Source: UBA9076 sp964418835 (GTDB lineage Bacteria > Bacillota_I > Bacilli_A > Erysipelotrichales > Erysipelotrichaceae). From it: 60,804 nt of DNA. Numbering within the stretch: the stretch's first letter is position 1; each line of letters opens with the position of its first letter. Shown here piece after piece: positions 43,290-53,011 of this stretch. The notes beneath the pieces are model-generated. The model was not told where the DNA came from and did not search any database. It was given only the letters and a program-made list of their open reading frames with translations. Position numbers and translations under genes: made by a program. The stretch spans positions 1-60,804 of the forward strand of contig CAYQNJ010000007.1 of the NCBI GenBank assembly GCA_964418835.1, given 5' to 3'.

Positions 43290-44089
43290 TTAATTTTAGT
43301 TTGTTTAAAAGAAATATAAAAATTTACTTACCATTATTATTTATATTTTTTTCAATACTATTAATGTACTTCTATGTAATCGTAAATATGTATAATCCTA
43401 ATGGCCAAGATTTTAGTGAATTACTAAAGCAATTTAATTTATCTCCAGAAATGATATCCGCATTTGGTTTTCAAACTAGTAATAATAATTTAACATCTTT
43501 TATATCGTCATATTATTATGGAATGATAATGCTATTATTACCAATGATTTTTGAAATTATTTTAGCAAATGGATTAGTAAATAAAATTGTTGAAAATGGC
43601 AATATTACATCAATATTATCAACTCCAATAAAAAGAACTACATTTATTTTCACTCAATTAATTACAATGTTTAAGTTTATTACTATACTTGTAATTTATG
43701 TTACAGTCATAGGAATATTTATTAGTGAATATTTGTTTAAAGGTTTATTAGATATTAATAAATTTATAATAATAAACATAATGGTATTACTACTACATTA
43801 CGCATTATCTACTATTTCATTCTTTTTTTCATCTTTATTCAATGATTCAAAGAATTCATTAATGTTTTCTACAGGGATACCTACTTTAATGTTTCTTACA
43901 AACCTTATCTATAATATGGATAAAAGTAATAAAATTACAAAATACTTAAATATATTTTCATTGTTTGATCCAGTATCAATATCAAAGGGTGAAAACTATA
44001 TAGTACAAGCATCAATTTTAATAGCTGTTACAATCACTTTATCCACACTATCTATATACATATTTAATAAAAAAGACTTAAACATTTAA
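43286..44089 (+). CDS. ABC-2 type permease
   Basis: The 267-residue membrane protein has six hydrophobic helices (about 15-32, 72-92, 108-128, 140-165, 175-195, 232-252), the layout of ABC-2 permeases. It has NGNITSILSTPIKRTTFIFT before helix three, typical of the export family. It pairs with the upstream ATPase. Its last codons contain a perfect DnaA box (44039-44047), so the origin region begins inside this gene. Confidence 0.85.
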   Translation: MINFSLFKRNIKIYLPLLFIFFSILLMYFYVIVNMYNPNGQDFSELLKQFNLSPEMISAFGFQTSNNNLTSFISSYYYGMIMLLLPMIFEIILANGLVNKIVENGNITSILSTPIKRTTFIFTQLITMFKFITILVIYVTVIGIFISEYLFKGLLDINKFIIINIMVLLLHYALSTISFFFSSLFNDSKNSLMFSTGIPTLMFLTNLIYNMDKSNKITKYLNIFSLFDPVSISKGENYIVQASILIAVTITLSTLSIYIFNKKDLNI

Positions 44090-44449
44090 TGTGGAAAAAA
44101 ATCTACACTGTTTTTTAATGTGGTTAACTTATTTTATAAACATTGAATCCACACACCCACATTTTAAGTTATCCACATATGTTTATTTATGTTGAAAAAT
44201 CAATAAAACCTTATATTTATAGGGTTTTATTAATGTTAATAACTTAATTATAAACAATAAAAAAACAAAGTTTTCAAACTTTCCACATATTATTATTATG
44301 TTGATAAATTAGAAACATTTAACCCACATACAAAAGATGTGGAAAACTATGGAAAACTAAATAAATATTGATAAATTTCACTGTTTATATTGTTTTACTG
44401 ATGTGGATAAAAAAATATTTTCTTTTTTTAGGTGGAAATTGTGGATAAA
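44039..44449. other. Origin region upstream of dnaA: DnaA-box cluster
   Basis: Perfect TTATCCACA boxes lie at 44039-44047 and 44169-44177; perfect reverse copies TGTGGATAA lie at 44402-44410 and 44441-44449. One-mismatch boxes lie at 44090-44098 and 44338-44346 (TGTGGAAAA) and 44119-44127 (TGTGGTTAA). Between them the sequence is very AT-rich. This is the incA/B-like half of a bipartite oriC. It fills the 406 bases between the permease and dnaA; no gene is seen there. Confidence 0.88.
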
Positions 44450-44495
44450 TAACATTATTATATTAGTACACGCTTTATTTTTTGAGGGGAGATTT

Positions 44496-45866
44496 ATGAC
44501 TAACAACAGTTTTTATCTAAAGGATTTATGGGAAAAAACAATATTATCAATTAAGAATTCTCAAGAAATTGGAAATGAGATTATTGATACTTTTTTTATT
44601 GATGCAAATATATATGAAGCAAATGAAAATAAAATAATTATTCTTACTGAAGATATAATAAGAAAATCCATACTAGATAGTAAAAAAGATATTATAAAAG
44701 CACATTTACAAGATATATTAGAAACAACTAAAGATTTTATATTAGAAATATATATAGAATCTCAATTTAAAACAGAAAAACTTGGAGATACTATAGAAAT
44801 ACCTATTCTAAAAGAATTTGATGGTCAAACTTTAATGCCTCATATGACTTTTGATAACTTTGTTGTTGGAGATTGTAATAGAGAAAGCCACGTTGCTGCA
44901 TTAGCTTGTGCTTATGATCCAGGAAAGTTATTTAATCCTTTGTTTATTTATGGTAATTCTGGATTAGGTAAAACACATTTATTATGCTCAATTGGTAATT
45001 ATGTAAAAAAGAATGATCCAACTAAAAAAGTATATTATACAGATACATTAAAATTTGTTGAAAGAGTATCAGATAGTATTAAAGATGGTAGTATAGATTC
45101 TTTTAAAAAGTTTATGTACACCGTAGATGTTCTATTAATAGATGATATTCAACTACTAGCAAACAAAGAAAAGTCGCATGAAGTATTTTTTACTATATTT
45201 AATGAACTTGTGAACAATAGAAAACAAATTTGTATTGCTTCTGATAGATTACCACAAGAAATTAAAGGTATTGAAAGTAGATTGATAAGTAGATTTAGTT
45301 CAGGTTTATCAGTAAGTGTAGATTCACCAGAATTTGAAACTTCATTAGATATTTTAAAGATGAAATTAAAAAATTCTAGCTTAGATTTAAGTATAAATAG
45401 CTTTGATGATGAAGCTTTAGCTTTTATTGCTTCTAACTTTAGTAAAGATGTTAGAAGTCTAGAAGGTGCTTTAACAAGAGTAATATTTTTATCAATACAA
45501 AGTAAAGAAGGTTCTAAAATTGATTTAGACTTTGTAAGTAGCGCTTTAAAAGGACAAACAGTTGTATCAGATAAATCTGGCTTGTCACCTAAAAAAATTA
45601 TTAGATGTGTTGCTGATTACTACAACTTATCAAGACAACAAATAACTAGTAAAACTAGAACAAAAAATATAGCTATGGCAAGACATATATCTATATATTT
45701 ATGTAGAAAATTATTAGATTTACCATATACTAAAATAGGAGATGAATTTGGTGGTAGAGATCACTCCACAATCATTAGTGCTTGTGAGAAAGTTGAAAAT
45801 CAAATTAAAACAAATTCTTCTTATAAAAAAGCAATTCAAGAACTAGAATCAATTATCAACCAATAA
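44496..45866 (+). CDS. dnaA: Chromosomal replication initiator DnaA
   Basis: Binds DnaA boxes and opens oriC. The 456-residue product has domain I, a short linker, the AAA+ domain III (FVVGDCNRESHVAALACAYD, Walker A YGNSGLGKTHLL, Walker B VLLIDDIQLL, arginine-containing ESRLISRFSSGL) and DNA-binding domain IV (TKTRTKNIAMARHISIYLCR and GGRDHSTIISACEKV). An upstream in-frame start at 44403 lies in the DnaA-box cluster. ATG 44496 is chosen because GAGGGGAG is five bases before it. Boxes just upstream suggest autorepression. Confidence 0.98.
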   Translation: MTNNSFYLKDLWEKTILSIKNSQEIGNEIIDTFFIDANIYEANENKIIILTEDIIRKSILDSKKDIIKAHLQDILETTKDFILEIYIESQFKTEKLGDTIEIPILKEFDGQTLMPHMTFDNFVVGDCNRESHVAALACAYDPGKLFNPLFIYGNSGLGKTHLLCSIGNYVKKNDPTKKVYYTDTLKFVERVSDSIKDGSIDSFKKFMYTVDVLLIDDIQLLANKEKSHEVFFTIFNELVNNRKQICIASDRLPQEIKGIESRLISRFSSGLSVSVDSPEFETSLDILKMKLKNSSLDLSINSFDDEALAFIASNFSKDVRSLEGALTRVIFLSIQSKEGSKIDLDFVSSALKGQTVVSDKSGLSPKKIIRCVADYYNLSRQQITSKTRTKNIAMARHISIYLCRKLLDLPYTKIGDEFGGRDHSTIISACEKVENQIKTNSSYKKAIQELESIINQ

Positions 45867-45867
45867 G

Positions 45868-45961
45868 TTATCAACAATTTTATAAACTTTTAATTAACAT
45901 ATAAAAATGCTAAAATATTCGTAGTATTATAAGGTTTTTACAAGTTTTCCACATTTCCACA
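45868..45961. other. DnaA boxes between dnaA and dnaN (second half of oriC)
   Basis: One-mismatch boxes TTATCAACA (45868-45876) and TTTTCCACA (45945-45953), with an abutting ATTTCCACA (45953-45961), lie in a 149-base AT-rich spacer. Position and order match the incC side of the bipartite Bacillus-type origin, where unwinding starts. Confidence 0.7.
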
Positions 45962-45982
45962 TTACTAATAGTATTAAAACTA
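45962..45982 (+). promoter_or_regulatory. Candidate DnaA-trio unwinding element
   Basis: Directly after the paired boxes, seven triplets can be read in register. Numbers 1, 2, 5 and 7 are TTA or CTA (complement 3'-AAT or 3'-GAT), two more are ATA and GTA, and one is AAA. This matches the DnaA-trio arrangement of Bacillus: boxes, then repeats of 3'-[G/A]AT. Unlike Bacillus there is no GC-rich spacer. Confidence 0.5.
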
Positions 45983-46015
45983 TTTAAATAAATATATATA
46001 CAAGGGAGAAAATTC

Positions 46016-47140
46016 ATGAATTTCAAAATATCAAAAAGTGTTCTATATGATTCTTTACAATTAGTATCAAAAGCAATAACTAGTAATTCACCATTACCAG
46101 CTTTATCAGGTATAAAAATTGATGTTGAAACAGACAAGATAGTTCTTACTGGAAGCGATGCTAAAGTAAGTATTAAGAAAACATTAGACAACAATAAATA
46201 TGAAGATTTAAATCTAGTAGTTATTGAAGAAGGAAGTATAGTAATTGAAGCTAGATACTTATTAGAAATAGTAAGAAAGATAGATTCAAATGAAATTAGT
46301 TTTGAAATTGTTGATGGATCATTAATTAAAATTGTAGGAAGACAAACAGAATACAAAATTAATGGAATGAGAAGTTCAGACTACCCTTCTATAGATTTTA
46401 ATAAACCAAACCAACAATTTAATATAGATTCATCATTACTATTAAAAATTATTAATCAAACAGCATTTGCGGCTAGTGATAAAGAATTAAGACCTGTATT
46501 AACTGGTGTTAACTTTAATATAAAAGATGGTGTTTTAGAATGTGTTGCTACAGATAGTTATAGACTAGCTAAAAAGACAGTTAATCTAGACACAGAATTA
46601 AATATAAATGTCACAATACCATCTAAAAGCTTACAAGAAATAGCAAGAGCTATAGAAACTAATGAAGTAATTAATGTTGCATTAAACGAAAAGAAAGCAC
46701 AATTCTATATTGATAATACATTAATACAAACTAGTTTAATTGATGGAGCATATCCTGAAACAAATAGATTAATACCAACTACATTTACTAATGTTTTAAC
46801 TGTTGAATCTAGAGACTTAATAAATGCTATCGATAGAGCTGTATTTATTAAAAATGAAGGTGTATCAATTGTTAAATTAGATTTAAAACAAGAAGAAATA
46901 GTTATTTCTAGTAAATCTCAAGAAGTAGGATCTTTACAAGAAGTTTTAAATGTAGAAAGTTACACAGGAAATGACTTTAATATAAGCTTTAGTGGTAACT
47001 ATATGTTAGATGCTATTAAGTATATTGGAACAAATAAGGTAAGAATTAACTTTGCTGGAGAAATGAAACCATTTATCATAGATAATAAAGAAGATCCAAC
47101 AATTTTACAACTAGTTTTACCTGTAAGAACTTACAATTAA
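46016..47140 (+). CDS. dnaN: DNA polymerase III beta sliding clamp
   Basis: The ring-shaped processivity clamp. The 374-residue product has three clamp folds and family landmarks: SNSPLPALSGIKIDV, INGMRSSDYPSID, PVLTGVNFNIKDGVLECVAT-type text with DSYRLAKK, and the closing KPFIIDNKEDPTILQLVLPV with PVRTYN at the C-terminus. GGGAG precedes the ATG. It lies 149 bases after dnaA, across the second DnaA-box cluster, and is followed by a terminator with an embedded promoter. Confidence 0.97.
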   Translation: MNFKISKSVLYDSLQLVSKAITSNSPLPALSGIKIDVETDKIVLTGSDAKVSIKKTLDNNKYEDLNLVVIEEGSIVIEARYLLEIVRKIDSNEISFEIVDGSLIKIVGRQTEYKINGMRSSDYPSIDFNKPNQQFNIDSSLLLKIINQTAFAASDKELRPVLTGVNFNIKDGVLECVATDSYRLAKKTVNLDTELNINVTIPSKSLQEIARAIETNEVINVALNEKKAQFYIDNTLIQTSLIDGAYPETNRLIPTTFTNVLTVESRDLINAIDRAVFIKNEGVSIVKLDLKQEEIVISSKSQEVGSLQEVLNVESYTGNDFNISFSGNYMLDAIKYIGTNKVRINFAGEMKPFIIDNKEDPTILQLVLPVRTYN

Positions 47141-47199
47141 TAAAATATAAAAAAAGTGATAAAATAAAGCTTTTTTAAGCTTATATAACATTTAAAAAT

Positions 47200-47234
47200 A
47201 CCCTTATTTATGATATAATATATAAGGGTTTTTT
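47200..47234 (+). terminator. Terminator after dnaN
   Basis: CCCTTAT (47201-47207) pairs with ATAAGGG (47222-47228), one A-T pair further each side, followed by six Ts. The loop holds a promoter -10. Confidence 0.8.
47211..47219 (+). promoter_or_regulatory. Extended -10 promoter nested in the dnaN terminator loop
   Basis: TGATATAAT is a perfect extended -10 inside the loop of the terminator at 47200-47234. A start site about seven bases on would begin the yaaA-recF-gyrB-gyrA transcript within the right arm, removing the left arm so the hairpin cannot form in that RNA. Confidence 0.55.
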
Positions 47235-47246
47235 AGTGGTGATAAA

Positions 47247-47450
47247 ATGACAAAAATTAAAACAGAATACATAACTCTAGGTCAATTATTAAAAATTGAA
47301 GACATAGTAGGATCTGGAGGAGAAGTTAAACTTGTTATCGATTCATTAAACATAAAAGTAAATGGGGAAAAAGATAACAGAAGAGGTCGTAAACTATACC
47401 CAAATGATGTAGTAATCATTAATGGTAAGAAATATATTATTGAAAAATGA
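47247..47450 (+). CDS. yaaA: S4-like RNA-binding protein YaaA
   Basis: A 67-residue S4-domain protein found between dnaN and recF in Firmicutes; role unknown. The sequence has TEYITLGQLLKIEDIVGSGG and NGEKDNRRGRKLYPNDVVII, typical of the family. GTGGTG lies seven to twelve bases upstream as a weak ribosome binding site. It overlaps recF by 4 bases (ATGA). Confidence 0.92.
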   Translation: MTKIKTEYITLGQLLKIEDIVGSGGEVKLVIDSLNIKVNGEKDNRRGRKLYPNDVVIINGKKYIIEK

Positions 47451-48550
47451 TAATAAAAGAACTTAGACTAAGAAACTTTAGAAATTTTGATAATTGTCAT
47501 ATTTCATTTAATCCAAATATTAATATAATTACTGGATTAAATGGTCAAGGTAAAACAAATCTACTAGAAAGTTTAGTATTTCTATCAACTACAAAATCTC
47601 ATAGAGTTAATGAAGATCAAAAGATGATAAAAATAGGTACAGAATTTAGTAATATTGATTGTTTATTCAATGATGGTATTGATTATAGAATTGGTGCAGT
47701 AATACATCAAAAAGGAAAATCATTACTAATCAATAAACAATACATATCTAAAACAAGTGAATTTATAGGATTATTAAATGTAATATTATTCTCTCCATCA
47801 GATATAAATATATTTGATGATTCCCCAAGAATAAGAAGAAAACTAATAAATTTAGAAATAAATAAAGTAAATAAGAAGTATATTGACTCACTTAATAATT
47901 ATCAAAAATTATTAAAAGAAAGAAATGTTACTTTAAAAAGTAATAAGATTGATTCAGTTTATTTAAATATATTAGAAGATCAAATGATAAATCATCAAAT
48001 AGTTATTTTGAAAGAAAGAAATAAACTAATAAAAATTATTAATAAAAATATAAATTTATATTTTCAAAAGATTATTGGTGAAGATATTACTATAGAAGTT
48101 GAATACTTAAGTTGTGTAAATTATGAAGAAGAAAACTTAAGTAAACTATTAAAAGATATGTATATTAGTAACTTTGAAAAAGATAGATTTACACAAGTAA
48201 CAAATTCAGGAATACATAGAGATGATTTGTTGTTTAAGATGAATGGTCAAGATGTTAATGACTATGCAAGTCAAGGACAAAGAAGAGTAGTTGTAATGGC
48301 GTTTAAATTAAGTTTAATTGACTATATTAAATCAATTACAAATAAAACACCAATATTATTACTAGATGATGTATTAAGTGAATTAGATATAAATAAACAA
48401 AGAAATTTATTAAGTTGTATAGATAATGATATTCAAACTATTATAACTACTTCTGTGTTAAGTAATAGTTTAAAAACATTAAATAAACAATTAAATATAC
48501 AAGTAATAAAAGAAGGTAAGATTCAAGAAAATAAGGAGGTTACAAAATGA
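47447..48550 (+). CDS. recF: DNA replication and repair protein RecF
   Basis: Helps load RecA at gaps with RecO and RecR. The 367-residue SMC-like ATPase has Walker A ITGLNGQGKTNLLESLVFLS, the signature region DYASQGQRRVVVMAFKL and Walker B PILLLDDVLSELD. It overlaps yaaA and gyrB by 4 bases each, so the run yaaA-recF-gyrB is translationally coupled. Confidence 0.96.
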   Translation: MIIKELRLRNFRNFDNCHISFNPNINIITGLNGQGKTNLLESLVFLSTTKSHRVNEDQKMIKIGTEFSNIDCLFNDGIDYRIGAVIHQKGKSLLINKQYISKTSEFIGLLNVILFSPSDINIFDDSPRIRRKLINLEINKVNKKYIDSLNNYQKLLKERNVTLKSNKIDSVYLNILEDQMINHQIVILKERNKLIKIINKNINLYFQKIIGEDITIEVEYLSCVNYEEENLSKLLKDMYISNFEKDRFTQVTNSGIHRDDLLFKMNGQDVNDYASQGQRRVVVMAFKLSLIDYIKSITNKTPILLLDDVLSELDINKQRNLLSCIDNDIQTIITTSVLSNSLKTLNKQLNIQVIKEGKIQENKEVTK

Positions 48551-50484
48551 GTGATAAAAGAGAAATTGTAGAACATTCATATGATGATTCGGATATACAG
48601 GTTCTTGAAGGTTTAGAAGCCGTAAGAAAAAGACCTGGTATGTATATAGCATCAACATCAGAAAGAGGATTACACCATTTAGTATGGGAAATTGTAGATA
48701 ATGGTATAGATGAAGCTTTAGCAGGATATGCGGATACTATTATAGTTTCAATTGATAAAGATAATATAATAACAGTAGAAGATAATGGTAGAGGTATGCC
48801 AGTAGGTATTCATCAAAAAACAGGAATATCAACTGTAGAAACTATTTTTACTGTACTTCACGCTGGAGGTAAATTTGGTGGAGGAGCATATAAAGTATCT
48901 GGAGGTCTTCATGGTGTAGGAGCATCGGTAGTTAATGCACTAAGTGAATGGCTAGAAGTAACTGTATATCACCAAAGTAAAGTTTATTTTGTAAGATTTG
49001 AAAATGGTGGTCATGTAGTAACTCCTTTAAAAGAAATAGGAACATGTTCAAGTGAAGAACATGGTTCAGTTGTTAGATTTAAAGCTGATCCTACAATATT
49101 TACTGAAACTACTAAGTATAACCATGAAACAATTAGAGATAGACTAAGACAAATTGCTTTCTTAAACAAAGGTATTAAAATAATATTCACAGATTTAAGA
49201 GTAGAAGATGAAAATAAAGTAACACAAACATTCCATTATGAAGGTGGAATTAAAGAATATGTTGAATACTTAAATAGAAATAAATCAGCTATTACAAAAG
49301 ATATATTTTATTGTGAAGGTAAAATTGATGGAATAGAAGTTGAAGTATCATTCCAATATAATGATGGATATGTGCCTAATGTTTATACATTCTGTAATAA
49401 TATAAACACTGGTGAAGGGGGAACTCACGAAGAAGGATTTAGAAGTGCTTTAAATAGGACTATTAACAAGTACGCAAAAGAATCTAACTTAATGAAAAAA
49501 GATGATGAAAACCTAAGTAGTGATGATGTAAGAGAAGGAATTACTGCAATAGTAAGTGTTAAACATCCAGATCCTCAATATGAAGGACAAACAAAGACTA
49601 AATTAGGTAATAGTGAAGTAAGAAAGATAGTATCTGATATATTATCTGAAAACTTACTAAGATATTTATTAGAAAATCCTAATGAAGGAAAGATTATTGT
49701 AAATAAAGCAAAGGTTGCTTTTGAAGCAAGAATTGCGGCTAAAAAAGCAAGAGAAGTAACTAGAAGAAAAAGTGCTTTAGAAATATCTAGTTTACCTGGT
49801 AAGCTTGCAGATTGTTCAAGTAAAGATGCAAGTATATGTGAAATATATATAGTCGAAGGAGATTCTGCAGGTGGTAGTGCAAAACAAGGAAGAAATTCAA
49901 AATTCCAAGCAATATTACCATTAAGAGGAAAGATATTAAACGTAGAAAAAGCTAGATTACATAGAATTTATGATAATGCGGAAATAAGATCAATGATTAC
50001 AGCATTTGGTAGTGGTATAGGAGATGAAATAGATACATCAAAACTTAGATACCACAAAATAGTAATTATGACCGATGCTGATGTGGATGGTTCTCATATT
50101 AGAACATTATTACTAACATTCTTCTTTAGATTCTTAAGACCAATTATTGAAGAAGGATATGTATATATAGCAATGCCACCTTTATATAAAGCACAAAAAG
50201 GTAATCAAGTAAGATATGCATATAGTGATTTAGAACTAGATAAAATAAAAGAAGAAATAGGTGAAAAATTATCTATTCAAAGATATAAAGGTCTAGGAGA
50301 AATGAATCCAGAACAATTGTGGGAAACTACAATGGATCCAGAAAATAGAACTTTAATAAAAGTAACAATTGATGATGCTATAGAAGCTGATGCAGCATTT
50401 AGTATGTTAATGGGTGATGAAGTTGAACCAAGAAGAAACTTTATCGTTGAAAATGCACAGTTTGTAAAGAATCTTGATATTTAA
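48547..50484 (+). CDS. gyrB: DNA gyrase subunit B
   Basis: ATPase subunit of the type IIA topoisomerase that introduces negative supercoils. The 645-residue product has the GHKL motifs (EIVDNGIDEALAGY, VEDNGRGMPVGIH, GGLHGVGASVVNALS) and the TOPRIM domain (IVEGDSAGGSAKQGRN, LPLRGKILNVEKAR, MTDADVDGSHIRTL). AAGGAGG precedes the ATG inside recF. gyrA follows after 11 bases. Confidence 0.97.
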   Translation: MSDKREIVEHSYDDSDIQVLEGLEAVRKRPGMYIASTSERGLHHLVWEIVDNGIDEALAGYADTIIVSIDKDNIITVEDNGRGMPVGIHQKTGISTVETIFTVLHAGGKFGGGAYKVSGGLHGVGASVVNALSEWLEVTVYHQSKVYFVRFENGGHVVTPLKEIGTCSSEEHGSVVRFKADPTIFTETTKYNHETIRDRLRQIAFLNKGIKIIFTDLRVEDENKVTQTFHYEGGIKEYVEYLNRNKSAITKDIFYCEGKIDGIEVEVSFQYNDGYVPNVYTFCNNINTGEGGTHEEGFRSALNRTINKYAKESNLMKKDDENLSSDDVREGITAIVSVKHPDPQYEGQTKTKLGNSEVRKIVSDILSENLLRYLLENPNEGKIIVNKAKVAFEARIAAKKAREVTRRKSALEISSLPGKLADCSSKDASICEIYIVEGDSAGGSAKQGRNSKFQAILPLRGKILNVEKARLHRIYDNAEIRSMITAFGSGIGDEIDTSKLRYHKIVIMTDADVDGSHIRTLLLTFFFRFLRPIIEEGYVYIAMPPLYKAQKGNQVRYAYSDLELDKIKEEIGEKLSIQRYKGLGEMNPEQLWETTMDPENRTLIKVTIDDAIEADAAFSMLMGDEVEPRRNFIVENAQFVKNLDI

Positions 50485-50495
50485 GGAGTATAAAA

Positions 50496-52970
50496 ATGAG
50501 TGAAAATTTTAATTCAGATGACTTCAATCATGGGAAGATACAAGAAACTGATTTAGCCAAAGAGGTTAGAACTTCGTTTTTAGACTACTCAATGTCAGTA
50601 ATTGTTTCTCGTGCACTACCAGATGTTAGAGATGGTTTAAAACCAGTTCATAGAAGAGTTTTATATGCAATGAATGATTTAGGTATTGTTGCAGATAAAC
50701 CACATAAAAAATCCGCAAGAATTGTTGGAGAAGTTATTGGTAAATATCACCCTCATGGGGATGTGGCAGTTTATGACACTATGGTTAGAATGTCTCAAGA
50801 TTTTAGTTATAGATATCCATTAGTAGATGGTCATGGTAACTTTGGTTCTATCGATGGTGATGGAGCTGCACACATGCGTTATACAGAAGCAAGAATGTCT
50901 AAGATATCTATGGAAATGTTAAAAGACATAAACAAGGATACTGTAGATTGGCAAGATAACTATGATGGTGAAGAAAGAGAACCAGTAATATTACCTGCAA
51001 GATTTCCAAATTTACTAGTTAATGGTTCTACAGGTATAGCTGTTGGTATGGCAACTAATGTTGCTCCACACAACTTAAAAGAAACTATCAATGCTGCTAT
51101 AGCTATTATTGATAATCCTGATATTGGAATTATTGATTTAATGGATAATTATATCCATGGTCCTGACTTTCCAACAGGAGCTTACATTTTGGGTAGATCA
51201 GGCATTAAACAATCATTTGAAACAGGTAGAGGCTCTATTGTAATGAGAGCCAAAGCTGAAATAGATGAGATGAGTAATGGTAAACCTAGAATTATTGTTA
51301 CTGAAATACCTTATATGGTTAATAAAGCAAAACTTGTTGAAAGAATTGCTGAGCTAGTAAGAGATAAGTTTATAGATGGTATAACTGATTTAAGAGATGA
51401 ATCTAATATGAAAGGTATTAGAATCGTTATTGAATGTAGAAAAGACGTTCAAGCCGAAGTTTTATTAAATCAATTATATAAATTAACTGCTTTGCAATCT
51501 TCTTTTGGAGTAAACAATGTAGTATTAGTTAAAGGAACTCCAAAACAATTAGGTATTAAAGATATACTTAAATACTATATCGAACATCAAATTGATGTTA
51601 CTGAAAGAAGAACAAAGTACGAACTAAGAAGAGCTACTGATAGAGCGCATATATTAGAAGGTTTAATAATAGCTTTAGACAATATTGATGCAATATTAAA
51701 TACTATAAGACAATCTAAGGATTCTAATGAAGCGTTGATAGCATTAATGAATAACTTTGGTTTAACTGAAATACAAGCTAGAGCTATATTAGATATGCAA
51801 TTTAGAAGATTAACTGGCTTAGAACGACAAAAGATTGAAGATGAACATACTGAACTATTAACATTAATTGAAGACCTAAAAGATATTCTTTCTAACCATG
51901 AAAGAGTATTAGATATTATTAAAGCAGAACTAACAGAAATATCTAATAAGTATGGTGATGAAAGAAGATCAGAAATAATTGATGCTGATATTGATATGGA
52001 TGATGAAGAATTAATACCTGTAGAAAACATAGTAGTCACAATGACTATGAATGGATATATAAAACGATTAACAACTGATACTTATAAAGTTCAAAATCGT
52101 GGTGGTAAGGGTGTTAAGGGTATGTCAATAAATGAAGAAGATGTTATTGATCAAATGATTAGTATGTCTACTCATGATTACCTATTAATGTTCTCTAACT
52201 TCGGTAAAGTATATAGAATTATGGGATATAATGTTCCATCATCTTCTAGAACAGGCAAAGGTATTCCTGTAGTAAACTTAATTAGTTTAGAAGAAAATGA
52301 AAAAATTACAGCATTAGTACCTATAATTAGAGAAAATGATGAATATAAATATTTATTCTTTGTTACTAAGAAGGGTATTGTAAAACGTGTTACTGTTGAT
52401 AATTTCTATAGAATTAACAAGAATGGAAAGATTGCTATAAAGATAGATGAAGGTGATGAATTAGTAAAAGCTAAGATTACTACTGGTGATGATGAAATCA
52501 TTATTGGAGCATCTAATGGACAAGCAATTAGATTTAATGAAAATAAAGTTAGAGCTATGGGAAGAAATACAAGAGGAGTTAAAGGTTTTGATTTAGGTGA
52601 TGCTGATGTTGTTGGTTTTGCAACTAGTAAAGAAGGCGAAACTATATTATCTATTACTGAAAATGGTTATGGTAAAAAGACTATGATTGAAGATTATAGA
52701 ATTACTAACCGTGGTGGTAAGGGTGTTAAATCAATTAAAGTAACTGAAAAGAATGGAAGTCTTGTATCTATGAGAGCAGTTAATGAAAGTGATGATTGTA
52801 TGATTGTTACTGATTCTGGAATAGTTATTAGAATTTCTTCAGATCAAATACCTGTGTTAAGTAGAAATACACAAGGTGTAAGATTAATACGAGTAGATGA
52901 AGATTCTAAGGTATCTAGAGTCGCAATAATTGGAAAAGATGAAGATAGTGAAGAGAGTTTAGATGACTAA
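50496..52970 (+). CDS. gyrA: DNA gyrase subunit A
   Basis: DNA-cleaving subunit of gyrase. The 824-residue product has RALPDVRDGLKPVHRRVLYA, the quinolone-resistance region (HPHGDVAVYDTMVRMSQDF) and catalytic Tyr in AHMRYTEARM, then six C-terminal beta-pinwheel blades with the GyrA box QNRGGKGVKG (residues about 535) that separates gyrase from topoisomerase IV. The stop lies in the terminator hairpin. AAGGAG precedes the start. Ser at the main resistance position is not obvious; the stretch reads GDVAVYDT. Confidence 0.97.
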   Translation: MSENFNSDDFNHGKIQETDLAKEVRTSFLDYSMSVIVSRALPDVRDGLKPVHRRVLYAMNDLGIVADKPHKKSARIVGEVIGKYHPHGDVAVYDTMVRMSQDFSYRYPLVDGHGNFGSIDGDGAAHMRYTEARMSKISMEMLKDINKDTVDWQDNYDGEEREPVILPARFPNLLVNGSTGIAVGMATNVAPHNLKETINAAIAIIDNPDIGIIDLMDNYIHGPDFPTGAYILGRSGIKQSFETGRGSIVMRAKAEIDEMSNGKPRIIVTEIPYMVNKAKLVERIAELVRDKFIDGITDLRDESNMKGIRIVIECRKDVQAEVLLNQLYKLTALQSSFGVNNVVLVKGTPKQLGIKDILKYYIEHQIDVTERRTKYELRRATDRAHILEGLIIALDNIDAILNTIRQSKDSNEALIALMNNFGLTEIQARAILDMQFRRLTGLERQKIEDEHTELLTLIEDLKDILSNHERVLDIIKAELTEISNKYGDERRSEIIDADIDMDDEELIPVENIVVTMTMNGYIKRLTTDTYKVQNRGGKGVKGMSINEEDVIDQMISMSTHDYLLMFSNFGKVYRIMGYNVPSSSRTGKGIPVVNLISLEENEKITALVPIIRENDEYKYLFFVTKKGIVKRVTVDNFYRINKNGKIAIKIDEGDELVKAKITTGDDEIIIGASNGQAIRFNENKVRAMGRNTRGVKGFDLGDADVVGFATSKEGETILSITENGYGKKTMIEDYRITNRGGKGVKSIKVTEKNGSLVSMRAVNESDDCMIVTDSGIVIRISSDQIPVLSRNTQGVRLIRVDEDSKVSRVAIIGKDEDSEESLDD

Positions 52971-52979
52971 ACTCTTTTT
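52954..52979 (+). terminator. Intrinsic terminator after gyrA
   Basis: AGAGTTTAG (52954-52962) pairs with CTAAACTCT (52967-52975), followed by five Ts. It includes the gyrA stop codon. Confidence 0.88.
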
Positions 52980-53011
52980 CTTTTATATTATTAAAACAAG
53001 GAGTAATAAAT

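Noticed and set aside
44403..44495. A 31-codon N-terminal extension of DnaA from an ATG at 44403
   Set aside because: It lies in the DnaA-box cluster, encodes an atypical hydrophobic stretch, and has no ribosome binding site, whereas 44496 has GAGGGGAG and the expected DnaA start.
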